The notes under the pieces are model-generated. The model made no database searches, was not told where the DNA came from, and saw nothing but the letters and a program-made list of their open reading frames with translations. From Bacillota bacterium (lineage in GTDB: Bacteria; Bacillota; Clostridia; Lachnospirales; Lachnospiraceae): 64,000 nt of DNA. The stretch lies in contig JAEZVF010000115.1 of NCBI GenBank assembly GCA_023443225.1, positions 124,001-188,000 of the forward strand, written 5' to 3'. A program made the translations under genes and the position numbers. Position 1 is the stretch's first letter. Each line of letters starts with the position of its first letter. Below, piece after piece: positions 26,170-34,514 of this stretch.

Positions 26170-27657
26170 TTACATATTGCGAACTTGTAACCTTGTTATT
26201 TCTTCAGCGGTAGTTTGATTTGTCGGAAGATCGCAGACCAGAGTATTACCTGACAAGACAGCAACACGGTCGCAAATTCCCATAATCTCATCGATATCGG
26301 ATGAAATGTAAATGATGCCAGCTTTTTTCTTCGTCATATCACTGATAAAGTTATAGATATCAATTTTGCTAGCAATATCTATACCACGTGTTGGTTCATC
26401 TAGAATAAAAATTTTAGCTCGACTCATCAACCACTTTGCAAAAATTGCTTTCTGAAGGCTACCACCGCTATATGCAAGAATACTCTTGCTGTGAAGAACT
26501 GGAATATTTATTTTGCTTATGTAATCTGAGACAGATTGTTTCAAATAATCATAGTTGATAATATCCTTTCTTGAAAACCGATGAAGAGAAGGAAAGGCTA
26601 CGTTTTCGTCCGTGTTCAATTCCTTAAAGATGGAATCTTCAAAATGGTTTTCCGGCATTAATGCAATGCCGTTGTGGATTGCCACGCGTGGGCTGCTAAG
26701 CTGTACCAGCTTGTCATTTATATAAATCTGACCGCTATATTTAGTAACACCAAACAAGCAGTTCGCTAATAGTGTCCTACCTGAGCCAGCAAGTCCGGTA
26801 ATACCCAGTATTTCACCTTCTCTAAGCTGTATATTGATATTGGTCAGCTTATCTTCAAAGCTCAAATTTGATACAGTTAGAAGTGATTTTCCTTTTTTGA
26901 TCATCATTTTTGGATATCGTTCTTTCAAATGCGTACCAGTAAGCAAATGAATGATCTCTTCCTCCGTAGTCTCTCTGATAACCTTTGTTCCTGTCAAGGT
27001 ACCATCTTTAATAATAGATATTCGGTCGCCAATCGTCATGGCATCATCAATACGGTGTGTAATATAGAAAATACCAGCACCCCTAGCCTTGATGTTATTA
27101 ACTATCTTATATAGAAGTTCACGCTCACTTGGCGTAAGTACAGCAGAAGGTTCATCCAGAATTACGACCTTAGCGTCGGAAATATAAGCCTTGCAGAATT
27201 CAATCATCTGTCGCTGGGCCATGCCGAGGGTTCTTACCGTGTCTTGTGTTTTTATTGGTAGATTTAACTCATTAATTAAATCCAGATACTGCTTGTTCAG
27301 CTTTTCAAAATCGATGGTGTGTAATAATTTGTTCTTATACGGGAGTTTATGAAAATATAGATTTTCCGCAACACTGAGATCTTCTAAAAGTGCAGAATAC
27401 TGCTGTATGAAGATAAGCTCATTGGAAGAATAAAGGGAAGGCTTTTTTTGTTTGTTTAATTGTCCTTCAAAATAGATGTCACCGGAATCTGGTTGTATCA
27501 TTCCACTTATCAATTCCATCAACATACTTTTCCCAGAACCATTTTCACCCATAATAATATGCACTTCACCAGGATACAGGGAGATATCGATGTCATGAAT
27601 CTTGAAATTAGATACTGTTAAGTTGATATTCTTAAGTTCAAGCAATGGACTATTCAA
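26170..27657 (-). CDS. Orphan sugar ABC ATP-binding protein (RbsA type)
   Basis: About 495 residues with two ABC domains. Domain 1 has GENGSGKSMLME and VVILDEPSAVLTPSE. Domain 2 has GLAGSGRTLL, YSGGSLQKAIFAKW and IFILDEPTRGID. Motifs look active, although the first signature is the unusual GMAQRQM. The start is a TTG at 27657, six bases after TTTAGGAGG; the in-frame ATG at 27693 lies inside the DeoR gene. It follows the DeoR gene by 19 bases and has no permease or binding protein of its own. It may serve the divergent monosaccharide transporter. Confidence 0.88.
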   Translation of the reverse strand: MNSPLLELKNINLTVSNFKIHDIDISLYPGEVHIIMGENGSGKSMLMELISGMIQPDSGDIYFEGQLNKQKKPSLYSSNELIFIQQYSALLEDLSVAENLYFHKLPYKNKLLHTIDFEKLNKQYLDLINELNLPIKTQDTVRTLGMAQRQMIEFCKAYISDAKVVILDEPSAVLTPSERELLYKIVNNIKARGAGIFYITHRIDDAMTIGDRISIIKDGTLTGTKVIRETTEEEIIHLLTGTHLKERYPKMMIKKGKSLLTVSNLSFEDKLTNINIQLREGEILGITGLAGSGRTLLANCLFGVTKYSGQIYINDKLVQLSSPRVAIHNGIALMPENHFEDSIFKELNTDENVAFPSLHRFSRKDIINYDYLKQSVSDYISKINIPVLHSKSILAYSGGSLQKAIFAKWLMSRAKIFILDEPTRGIDIASKIDIYNFISDMTKKKAGIIYISSDIDEIMGICDRVAVLSGNTLVCDLPTNQTTAEEITRLQVRNM

Positions 27658-27676
27658 ATGGAACCTCCTAAACGAA

Positions 27677-28450
27677 CTAATTTTCGTAAACATCTATCGA
27701 AGTAAATAGAGGAATGTTATGACTGAACATATAGTTTTTGTAATTGTCTTCAAGGTTTGAATCAGTAAGAACGCGATGGGCGATATCCAGGTTTCCAACA
27801 CGATAGAGTGATTTGTTGCCAAAGAAGCTGGAAGGACAAACTACAGTGACTGAATCAGCCAGTTTTACGGCTTCTTGGATTAATGTGGCTTTTTTAGTAC
27901 TTGAAACTGTCATACCGACGGTCTCACTAAATCCATCAATTTCAATAAAGATATGATCAAAAGAAAAGTTTTTTAAATTGTCGACAGTCATGGAACCATA
28001 AACCGCGTTGTCATCTAAGTCACCACCGAGTAATATCAGGGTATTGGAGGACGAATGTGCGAAAGCAGAAGCTATTAGTAAGTCGTTTGTGACAACAGTT
28101 AGATTATTACGTGAGGATAAAGCTTTTGCAATAAATGTGTTTACAGATCCGTTTGTAAGCATTAATGAATCTCCGTCATTAATTAGATAAACAGCTGTAT
28201 CAGCGATTTCCTGATACGACTGGATATCTTTCGTATCTTCGTTTACGTCCAAAATTATATCATCTACATAGTCCAAAAGAACAGCGCCACCGTGTGTGCG
28301 CTTAAGAAAATCTTCTTTCTCAAGTTTTTCAAGATCACGGCGGATAGTGACTTCGGTTACATTAAGCATTTCACTTAATTTAGCAACGGATACTTTATGA
28401 TCTTTTATTAGAATGTTCTTTATGATTCGTATTCTTTCGATTGCAAACAT
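27677..28450 (-). CDS. DeoR-family sugar-responsive repressor
   Basis: 257 residues. The N-terminal DeoR HTH has KVSVAKLSEMLNVTEVTIRRDLEKLE and the hallmark THGGAVL, followed by a sugar-phosphate-binding domain (NDGDSLMLTNGS, LTVVTNDLL, LLGGDLDDN). DeoR proteins usually repress catabolic operons until a phosphosugar binds. It is divergent from the mms-type operon, whose promoter is overlapped downstream by repeated ACAAACGAA motifs. That makes autoregulation and control of both operons likely. Confidence 0.9.
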   Translation of the reverse strand: MFAIERIRIIKNILIKDHKVSVAKLSEMLNVTEVTIRRDLEKLEKEDFLKRTHGGAVLLDYVDDIILDVNEDTKDIQSYQEIADTAVYLINDGDSLMLTNGSVNTFIAKALSSRNNLTVVTNDLLIASAFAHSSSNTLILLGGDLDDNAVYGSMTVDNLKNFSFDHIFIEIDGFSETVGMTVSSTKKATLIQEAVKLADSVTVVCPSSFFGNKSLYRVGNLDIAHRVLTDSNLEDNYKNYMFSHNIPLFTSIDVYEN

Positions 28451-28667
28451 ATAATTGTACCATCTTTTCCCATAGTTAGAAACTTTATGTAATCAATAAA
28501 AAATGTGGTGAATATTTAGAGTATAATACAGGATTTTGAGTAAAAAAGCAATTAGTGCTATTAGATTTTGTTACTAATATAGTACCATGCATTTTGTTTG
28601 TTGACTATAGATATTACACAAATAAGTAATTATGTATAAAAAATATAATAAAACGTTTAATTTATTG

Positions 28668-28696
28668 TTGACATTTATATAAATTGATGATACTAT
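28668..28696 (+). promoter_or_regulatory. Promoter of the multiple-monosaccharide ABC operon
   Basis: TTGACA at 28668-28673, a 17-base spacer, and TACTAT at 28691-28696. It lies 160 bases before the binding-protein gene. The repeated motifs at 28705-28742 begin where transcription should start. Confidence 0.65.
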
Positions 28697-28704
28697 TCAA
28701 TCAT

Positions 28705-28742
28705 ACAAACACAAACGAAAACTAAAACGAACACAAACGAAG
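28705..28742 (+). promoter_or_regulatory. Probable DeoR operator: tandem (A)CAAACGAA repeats
   Basis: Three near-direct repeats with CGAA cores at 28716, 28728 and 28738 (ACAAACGAAA, TAAAACGAAC, ACAAACGAAG), preceded by ACAAAC at 28705. The spacing is 12 and then 10 bases. Tandem repeats of this style are typical DeoR-family sites. Placed at the transcription start, they would give repression. The rest of the 28451-28856 gap shows only the promoter and AT-rich DNA. Confidence 0.6.
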
Positions 28743-28856
28743 ATAAAAATCAATAAAATATTACGGATGATTACAAATTGCTTCGATGTAAAGCTGTGAA
28801 TGATTCACGGTTTGGCATAAATCAACAACTATTATTATAATATTGGGAGGATTTTT

Positions 28857-30050
28857 ATGAAAAAAAACGTATTGAGTTTCAGGAAGGCTTTAACAATGGT
28901 AATGTTTCTTGTTATGGTAATGTCACTTTTTACTGCTTGTGGTAAAAAAGCTGATACGGAAAAAACAACTACAGAGCCGGTTGCTTCAACAGAGACAGCT
29001 CCAGAAGCAACAACAGAAACAACAGAAGCAGCAGCTCCAGAAGCAACAACAGAAACAACAGGTGCTGGACAATACATAGGTATTTCGATGCCAACTCAAT
29101 CCAGTGAACGTTGGATTAAAGATGGTGGAGCTATGAAAGAGATTCTTGAAGGAAAAGGATATACAGTAGACTTACAATATGCAGAAGATGACATTCCAAC
29201 ACAAAAATCTCAAATTGAAAACATGATTACAAAGGGCGCAAAAGTACTTGTTATTGCTGCAGTTGACGGCTCTACACTGTCCGATACATTGGATGCAGCA
29301 GCAGCCAGTGGTGTAAAGGTTATTTCCTATGACCGTCTATTGGTTAATACAGATGCAATATCTTATTATGCTACATTCGATAATCGGAGAGTTGGTCAGC
29401 AACAGGCGGAATCACTTGTTGAAGGTATTAAGAAGTTGAAAGGTGATGCACCTTACAATATTGAATTATTCGCAGGTTCCCCTGATGATACAAACTCCTT
29501 CTACTTCTTCCAAGGTGCTATGGATGTTCTTCAACCATTGATTGATGATGGTACAGTTGTTGTTCCTTCAGGACAACTAACTCAGGAAGAGGTAGGTACA
29601 TTAAGATGGGATGGTGCAGTAGCACAGTCTCGAATGGACGCAATTCTAGCTGCAAACTATACTGATGGCAAGAAGCTAGCTGGCGTATTATCCCCATATG
29701 ATGGTATCTCCAGAGGTATCCTATCTTCTTTAACAGCATTCGGTTTAACAGGGAATGATTTACCAGTTGTAACAGGACAAGATGCAGAAGCAGCATCCAT
29801 TAAGCTAATTATTTCAGGCGACCAATATTCCACGATTTTAAAAGATACACGTGAACTTGCAGCTGTTGCAGCTGGTATGGTTGATGCTGTTCTTCTCGGT
29901 CAAGAACCTGAAATTAACGATACCAAGACATATGATAACAATGTTAAGATTGTTCCATCCTATCTACTTGAGCCATTCATTGTTACAAAAGATAATTATC
30001 AAGAATTAGTTATGGACTCTGGTTATCTTAAACCAGAAGACATTCAATAA
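28857..30050 (+). CDS. Multiple-monosaccharide-binding lipoprotein (ChvE/XylF type)
   Basis: 397 residues. A lipoprotein signal ends FTAC (Cys28), followed by a Thr/Glu/Pro/Ala-rich linker with a repeated segment, then a Peripla_BP domain starting YIGISMPTQSSERWIKDGG. This opening, together with QYAEDDIPTQKSQIENMI and VISYDRLL, is characteristic of the ChvE (GguA/B-linked) sugar-binding proteins that accept xylose, glucose, galactose and similar sugars. It is the first gene of the operon, separated from the ATPase gene by a strong stem-loop. It is expected to be made in excess. Confidence 0.92.
   Translation: MKKNVLSFRKALTMVMFLVMVMSLFTACGKKADTEKTTTEPVASTETAPEATTETTEAAAPEATTETTGAGQYIGISMPTQSSERWIKDGGAMKEILEGKGYTVDLQYAEDDIPTQKSQIENMITKGAKVLVIAAVDGSTLSDTLDAAAASGVKVISYDRLLVNTDAISYYATFDNRRVGQQQAESLVEGIKKLKGDAPYNIELFAGSPDDTNSFYFFQGAMDVLQPLIDDGTVVVPSGQLTQEEVGTLRWDGAVAQSRMDAILAANYTDGKKLAGVLSPYDGISRGILSSLTAFGLTGNDLPVVTGQDAEAASIKLIISGDQYSTILKDTRELAAVAAGMVDAVLLGQEPEINDTKTYDNNVKIVPSYLLEPFIVTKDNYQELVMDSGYLKPEDIQ
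28998..29061 (+). repeat. Direct repeat in the lipoprotein linker
   Basis: A 28-base unit starting GCTCCAGAAGCAACAACAG occurs at 28998-29025 and again identically at 29034-29061, a 36-base period. It encodes APEATTETT twice in the low-complexity linker between the lipid anchor and the binding domain. Slippage here would change linker length without breaking frame when whole 36-base units are gained or lost. Confidence 0.85.
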
Positions 30051-30068
30051 TTCAGATAAGGCTTTAAC

Positions 30069-30114
30069 TACTAAAATGTCGGTTAGTAAAATAGGGCTAA
30101 CCGACATTTTAGTA
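30069..30114 (+). promoter_or_regulatory. Large intercistronic stem-loop between binding protein and ATPase genes
   Basis: A perfect 18-base stem: TACTAAAATGTCGGTTAG (30069-30086) with CTAACCGACATTTTAGTA (30097-30114), loop of 10 bases. No T-run follows, so this is not a classical terminator. In sugar ABC operons such structures protect the upstream mRNA from 3' exonucleases and raise binding-protein output over membrane parts. That role is inferred. Confidence 0.75.
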
Positions 30115-30139
30115 TTAACTATCATAGGAGGCGTAAAAT

Positions 30140-31687
30140 ATGGAACAATATGCATTGGAGATGAAAAACATTACAAAATCGTTTCCTGGTGTCAAAGCTC
30201 TGGATAACGTTAACTTTAAAGTAAAGCCTCGGCATATTCATGCACTTGTAGGTGAGAATGGCGCAGGAAAATCAACATTGATGAATGTCTTAAGCGGTGT
30301 CTATCCTTATGGAACATATGATGGAGATATTGTAATTGATGGACAGATTTGTACTTTTAAAAACATAAAAGACAGTGAATCAAAAAGTATTGCTATCATC
30401 CATCAAGAGCTAGCTCTTATTCCACAACTATCGATTGCAGAAAATGTATTCCTCTGCAATGAACAAACTGATTTTGGGTCTGTCATCAATTGGGATAAAA
30501 CGCGTACACGAACTATGGAAATGATGAAAAAAGTAGGCCTTAATGAAAATATCGAAACGAAAGTTAAGGATATTGGAATGGGTAAGCAACAGCTTGTTGA
30601 AATCACGAAGGCACTTTCCAAAGATGTAAAGATACTAATCCTGGATGAACCGACAGCAGCTTTAAATGATGATGATTCCAAACATTTACTTGATTTGTTG
30701 CTTGAACTTAAGGAACTTGGTATTACAAGCATCATCATTTCTCACAAATTAAATGAAGTGACTAGAATTGCAGATGAGATTACGGTACTTCGAGACGGTA
30801 AAACAATTGAAACACTAGTGAAAGGTGTTGATGAGATTACAGAAAGCAGAATTATTAAAGGTATGGTTGGTCGTGAGCTGGTCGATCGATTCCCCAAACG
30901 ATCACATCCGATCGGAGATGTGTGTTTTGAGGTAATAAACTGGAGTGCATATGATTCGATAGACGAATCAAAACTAGTTCTGAAAAATATTAATATCCAT
31001 ACAAGAAAAGGTGAAGTGGTTGGTATTGCCGGACTTATGGGCGCCGGTCGTACAGAGTTTGCTATGAGTGTTTTTGGAAGATCCTTTGGTAAGAAAATTG
31101 AAGGAACTATCAAAAAGGATGGAAAAGTAATACATATTAAGAAAGTAAGCGATGCTATTAAACATGGCATTGCTTATACAACCGAAGACAGAAAAACTGC
31201 GGGCTTGGTTTTGATAGATAGCATCAAGCGAAATATCAGCTTGACCGCATTCGGGAAGATCAGTAAAGGCATTGTTATCGATGAAAACAAGGAAATAAAG
31301 GTTGCAGAAGAGTTCAGATCAAAGCTAAGAATCAAATCTTCCAGTATCCTTCAAAGAACAGGTAATTTGTCTGGCGGAAATCAGCAGAAGGTGGTATTCA
31401 GTAAGTGGATTTTCTCTGATCCTGATGTGTTAATTCTAGATGAACCAACACGTGGTATTGATGTTGGTGCAAAATATGAAATCTATTCAGTAATCAATGA
31501 GTTGACAGCCAATGGAAAAACCATTATCTTAATATCCTCAGAGTTACCAGAAATCTTAGGAATGTGTGACAGGGTTTATGTCATGAATGAAGGCAGGATT
31601 GTAGGAGAGTTGAATGCTTGTGAAGCTTCGCAGGTTAATATAATGAATTGTATTATGCAAAGTCATCAGGAGGTGTATCATGAATAA
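30140..31687 (+). CDS. mmsA: Multiple-monosaccharide ABC transporter ATP-binding protein
   Basis: 515 residues. Domain 1 has Walker A GENGAGKST, GMGKQQLVEITKAL and LILDEPTAALNDDDS. Domain 2 has GLMGAGRTEFA, LSGGNQQKVVFSKW and LILDEPTRGIDVGAK. The SGVYPYGTYDGDI stretch and AYDSIDESKLVLKNIN match the MmsA/GguA subgroup rather than RbsA. It follows TAGGAGGCGTAAAAT. Its end overlaps the permease start by 8 bases. Confidence 0.92.
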   Translation: MEQYALEMKNITKSFPGVKALDNVNFKVKPRHIHALVGENGAGKSTLMNVLSGVYPYGTYDGDIVIDGQICTFKNIKDSESKSIAIIHQELALIPQLSIAENVFLCNEQTDFGSVINWDKTRTRTMEMMKKVGLNENIETKVKDIGMGKQQLVEITKALSKDVKILILDEPTAALNDDDSKHLLDLLLELKELGITSIIISHKLNEVTRIADEITVLRDGKTIETLVKGVDEITESRIIKGMVGRELVDRFPKRSHPIGDVCFEVINWSAYDSIDESKLVLKNINIHTRKGEVVGIAGLMGAGRTEFAMSVFGRSFGKKIEGTIKKDGKVIHIKKVSDAIKHGIAYTTEDRKTAGLVLIDSIKRNISLTAFGKISKGIVIDENKEIKVAEEFRSKLRIKSSSILQRTGNLSGGNQQKVVFSKWIFSDPDVLILDEPTRGIDVGAKYEIYSVINELTANGKTIILISSELPEILGMCDRVYVMNEGRIVGELNACEASQVNIMNCIMQSHQEVYHE

Positions 31688-32846
31688 GGTAGGTAATTTG
31701 TTGAGGGGGAATATTCGCCAATACGTAATGGTTATTGCATTGGTAATTGTAACTGTATTTTTTCAAGTTTTAACCGGTGGTGTTTTACTGAAACCACTTA
31801 ATATCGCAAACTTAATTTCACAAAATGCGTACATATTAATTCTCGCAATAGGTATGTTGTTATGTATCTTGACAGGTGGTAATGTTGATCTGTCGGTCGG
31901 ATCTGTGGCAGGTTTTGTTGGTGCAATCTCAGCTATTATGATGCTGAAATTAGAGATACCGGTATTACCTACTATTATCGTTTCACTTTTGCTAGGACTT
32001 ATCATTGGATGTTGGCAAGGATTCTGGATAGCGTATGTCGGAGTACCTGCATTTATAGCTACATTGGCAGGCATGTTGATTTTTAGAGGCTTGACGCTGG
32101 TTGTCCTAAAGGGAACCAGTCTTGCACCATTGCCTGCTGATTACACCTTTTTAGCATCGGGCTTTCTTCCGAATGTGGCTACTGTGGGCGGACTGAATCT
32201 TCTGGCTCTTTTAGCCGGGCTCGTTGCATCAATACTTTATGTAGTTAGAGAATTGAATATCAGAAAAAACAAGAGGAAATACTGCTTTGAAGTAAGCCCA
32301 TATTCCATCTTTATTCCACAGGTGATTGGAATTTTGCTTGTAATTAATGCATTTGCATTCTCTTTGGCTTCCTACAAAGGGATACCTATGGTGTTGATTA
32401 TCGTAATCCTATTAGTTATCGTCTACTCCTTTATAACTATGAAGACAATACCTGGAAGACATATTTATGCATTTGGTGGCAATGCAAAAGCAGCACAATT
32501 ATCTGGTGTTAATACAAAGAAAGTAATGTTTTGGGTATATGCAAATATGGGAGTTATGGCTGCTCTTGCAGGTGTCATTTTTACAGGTAGATTAAATTCT
32601 GCTACACCAAAAGCAGGTGTTAACTTTGAATTGGATGCGATTGCCGCTTGCTTCATCGGTGGTGCTTCAACATCGGGTGGTGTTGGTACAATAGTTGGTG
32701 CAATGGTTGGTGGTTTGCTGATGGGTGTTTTAAACAACGGTATGTCCATCATGGGTATCAGCATAGACTGGCAACAGACAATTAAAGGGTTTGTTCTTCT
32801 ATCAGCGGTTGCATTTGACGTATATTCAAAATCCAAATCCAAATAA
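31680..32846 (+). CDS. mmsB: Multiple-monosaccharide ABC transporter permease
   Basis: 388 residues, longer than RbsC, with an extra cytoplasmic insert around residues 190-205 (RELNIRKNKRKYCFEVS) typical of MmsB/XylH/GguB permeases. Motifs: LTGGNVDLSVGSVAGFVGA, GVPAFIATLAGMLIFRG, GRHIYAFGGNAKAAQLSGV and AACFIGGASTSGGVGTIVG. With the binding protein and ATPase it makes a complete importer. A strong terminator follows within 10 bases. Confidence 0.92.
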   Translation: MNKVGNLLRGNIRQYVMVIALVIVTVFFQVLTGGVLLKPLNIANLISQNAYILILAIGMLLCILTGGNVDLSVGSVAGFVGAISAIMMLKLEIPVLPTIIVSLLLGLIIGCWQGFWIAYVGVPAFIATLAGMLIFRGLTLVVLKGTSLAPLPADYTFLASGFLPNVATVGGLNLLALLAGLVASILYVVRELNIRKNKRKYCFEVSPYSIFIPQVIGILLVINAFAFSLASYKGIPMVLIIVILLVIVYSFITMKTIPGRHIYAFGGNAKAAQLSGVNTKKVMFWVYANMGVMAALAGVIFTGRLNSATPKAGVNFELDAIAACFIGGASTSGGVGTIVGAMVGGLLMGVLNNGMSIMGISIDWQQTIKGFVLLSAVAFDVYSKSKSK

Positions 32847-32856
32847 AATGTGTTAA

Positions 32857-32898
32857 ATGCTACAAACCTATTAGATTTAAGGTTTGTAGCATTTTTTT
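32857..32898 (+). terminator. Rho-independent terminator of the mms operon
   Basis: Perfect 13-base stem ATGCTACAAACCT (32857-32869) with AGGTTTGTAGCAT (32880-32892), followed by six T. Confidence 0.9.
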
Positions 32899-33076
32899 CA
32901 GATTGTTTATAGATTTATGTAATTTTATTAAATTTTAATGGTTAATCTCCGAAAGGCACTGTATACTATATGAATAGGCTAGACGTGTTGTTTCTTGCTT
33001 AAGTCTATAGACGGACATAAGCAATGTTTATGACTTCCAAACCATATTACATATTTTCAGAGAGGAAGAAACTTAC

Positions 33077-33688
33077 ATGAGTTTATTTAATAAGAAGAAG
33101 GTAATTGTTGAAAAAGTTGAGAATCAGGATAAAACATCATTTTTCATGAACTATATTAAAGTACAAAAACAAAAAGATTTTGTATCAGAATGTATGCAGG
33201 AGTTCAATTCAGATTATGACATATTCGTAGTGATTAATACAAATGTAATTTATAATGACCCGAAGATAAAAATCGAAGAAAAAGTGAATCTAATAAAAAA
33301 AGAGCTTGATGGGCAAGAGATACGATATCAAGAAGTTATAACGAAAAAAGACAACGAGGTGAAAGTATTCGGATTTCCAATTAAAAGACCGGACAAGGTA
33401 AATAGTTATCAAATCGGAATCATCCTATCACCCGGTGAAATTCATAAGTTAAAAGAAATTGTAGATAATGTCAACCATTTTTGCTATGTTAATTGTGATA
33501 AAATTGAAAAAGAAGTGATGTTTCATAAATTCGGTGAAGTCCGTGGAGATTATGAAGATTTAAATCAAGTATTTGAGCTTTGTCTTTATATTGACTATAA
33601 TCTAAAAAGGGTTTGTATTAACTGTAGTCAGAGACATGTAAAATTTACTGAGGAGAAAATAAATAGAATTGTAAAAAAATATAACTAA
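33077..33688 (+). CDS. Hypothetical protein upstream of the ATP synthase operon
   Basis: 203 residues, hydrophilic and Lys-rich, with no signal peptide or membrane segment. I do not recognise the family. Visible features: a charged N-terminus (NKKKVIVEK), a mixed alpha/beta pattern (DYDIFVVINTNVIYND, YQIGIILSPGEIHKL), and Cys residues near the end (CLYIDY, VCINCSQRH) too few for a clear zinc site. A good site AGAGGAAGAAACTTAC precedes the ATG. It is probably a single-gene unit; a terminator lies 96 bases after its stop. Confidence 0.7.
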   Translation: MSLFNKKKVIVEKVENQDKTSFFMNYIKVQKQKDFVSECMQEFNSDYDIFVVINTNVIYNDPKIKIEEKVNLIKKELDGQEIRYQEVITKKDNEVKVFGFPIKRPDKVNSYQIGIILSPGEIHKLKEIVDNVNHFCYVNCDKIEKEVMFHKFGEVRGDYEDLNQVFELCLYIDYNLKRVCINCSQRHVKFTEEKINRIVKKYN

Positions 33689-33733
33689 TCACGAAGACCA
33701 AGTAGAGTTAGAGCTGAAAAGAAGCTCACGAAC

Positions 33734-33763
33734 TTGACAACACCTTGATTTTCATGGTAAGAT
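33734..33763 (+). promoter_or_regulatory. Possible atp operon promoter
   Basis: TTGACA at 33734-33739, 18-base spacer, TAAGAT at 33758-33763. Transcription would start near 33770, directly before the hairpin at 33784 and 70 bases before atpZ. It is the only promoter-like pair I see before the atp genes. Confidence 0.45.
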
Positions 33764-33783
33764 TTTTAAAGAATGGTAATAAG

Positions 33784-33818
33784 GTATCCTATTTTGTTAA
33801 ATTTAGGATACTTTTTTT
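33784..33818 (+). terminator. Intrinsic terminator in the leader of the atp operon
   Basis: GTATCCTA (33784-33791) pairs with TAGGATAC (33804-33811), followed by seven T. It ends 20 bases before the atpZ start codon and only 5 bases before its AGTGAGGAGG ribosome site. It may simply end the 33077 gene's transcript, but it lies downstream of the possible atp promoter, so it could attenuate the operon. Confidence 0.75.
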
Positions 33819-33837
33819 CAAGTGAGGAGGATAAATT

Positions 33838-34074
33838 TTGAGTAAGGAGCACAACAAAGAGAAGCAACCTAAAAACAAAGAAACGTTCCGTGCACTTGCT
33901 CAATTCTCGCAAATTGGAGTAACGATGGCGGCCACGGTGTTGGTTGGTGTTTTGTTAGGCAAGAGCTTAGACCGTTTGCTGGGCACGTCACCATGGTTGT
34001 TATTGATTTTTTCTCTGCTCGGCGCAGGGGCCGCAGTTAAGTCATTATTCGACATTTCCAAAGATAAGAAATAA
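33838..34074 (+). CDS. atpZ: AtpZ/AtpI-family ATP synthase-associated protein
   Basis: 78 residues with two membrane helices (about 23-43 and 50-68: MAATVLVGVLLGKSLDRLLG, PWLLLIFSLLGAGAAVKSLF) and a charged N-terminus. This matches the AtpZ family, small proteins that start clostridial and bacillar atp operons and may help ion supply or rotor assembly. It starts with TTG after GTGAGGAGG. First gene of the ten-gene operon. Confidence 0.85.
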   Translation: MSKEHNKEKQPKNKETFRALAQFSQIGVTMAATVLVGVLLGKSLDRLLGTSPWLLLIFSLLGAGAAVKSLFDISKDKK

Positions 34075-34108
34075 TAACCTAGGAATTTATTGAAAGATGG
34101 GAGGTATT

Positions 34109-34480
34109 ATGAAACTGTCTGATGTATCAAAAAGAATGATTCTATCAATAGTAATCATCGGATTGATATGCATTTTCTGCTCTGCAATCTATTACCGATC
34201 TCTGGGTTTTCTTCCATTTATGCTAGGAGTAATATTAGGATCTGCCGCTAGCATTGGAAGAGTTTTTCTCCTAGAACATACCGTAGACAAGGCACTAAAA
34301 ATGGAGCAGAAGCATGCTGGTAACTATGTCAGTCTCCAGCATATCCTAAGACTTCTGTTTTCTGGTGTAGTGTTGGTAATAGGTGCTACTGTACCACAGA
34401 TTAGTTTGTGGGGGGTGGTAGCAGGGATTTTAGCATTCCAGCTTGCTATATATACCGTTAAATTTACATCAAAGGGATGA
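34109..34480 (+). CDS. atpI: ATP synthase subunit I
   Basis: About 124 residues with four hydrophobic segments, including ILSIVIIGLICIFCSAIYYR, LPFMLGVILGSAASIGRVF and LLFSGVVLVIGATVP. Size, topology and position before subunit a fit the AtpI (UncI) chaperone that assists c-ring assembly. Sequence conservation in this family is low. The start is the ATG at 34109 after ATGGGAGG. Confidence 0.8.
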   Translation: MKLSDVSKRMILSIVIIGLICIFCSAIYYRSLGFLPFMLGVILGSAASIGRVFLLEHTVDKALKMEQKHAGNYVSLQHILRLLFSGVVLVIGATVPQISLWGVVAGILAFQLAIYTVKFTSKG

Positions 34481-34514
34481 ATACATTTTACTATAGGCAT
34501 AGGAGGTGATTTCT

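Noticed and set aside
28649..28662. Catabolite-repression (cre) site around AAACGTTTAA before the mms promoter
   Set aside because: The centre is palindromic, but the outer TG and CA of the cre consensus are missing.
28998..29061. The repeated 28-base unit as a CRISPR or mobile repeat
   Set aside because: It has only two copies, lies in frame within the lipoprotein linker and encodes low-complexity residues.
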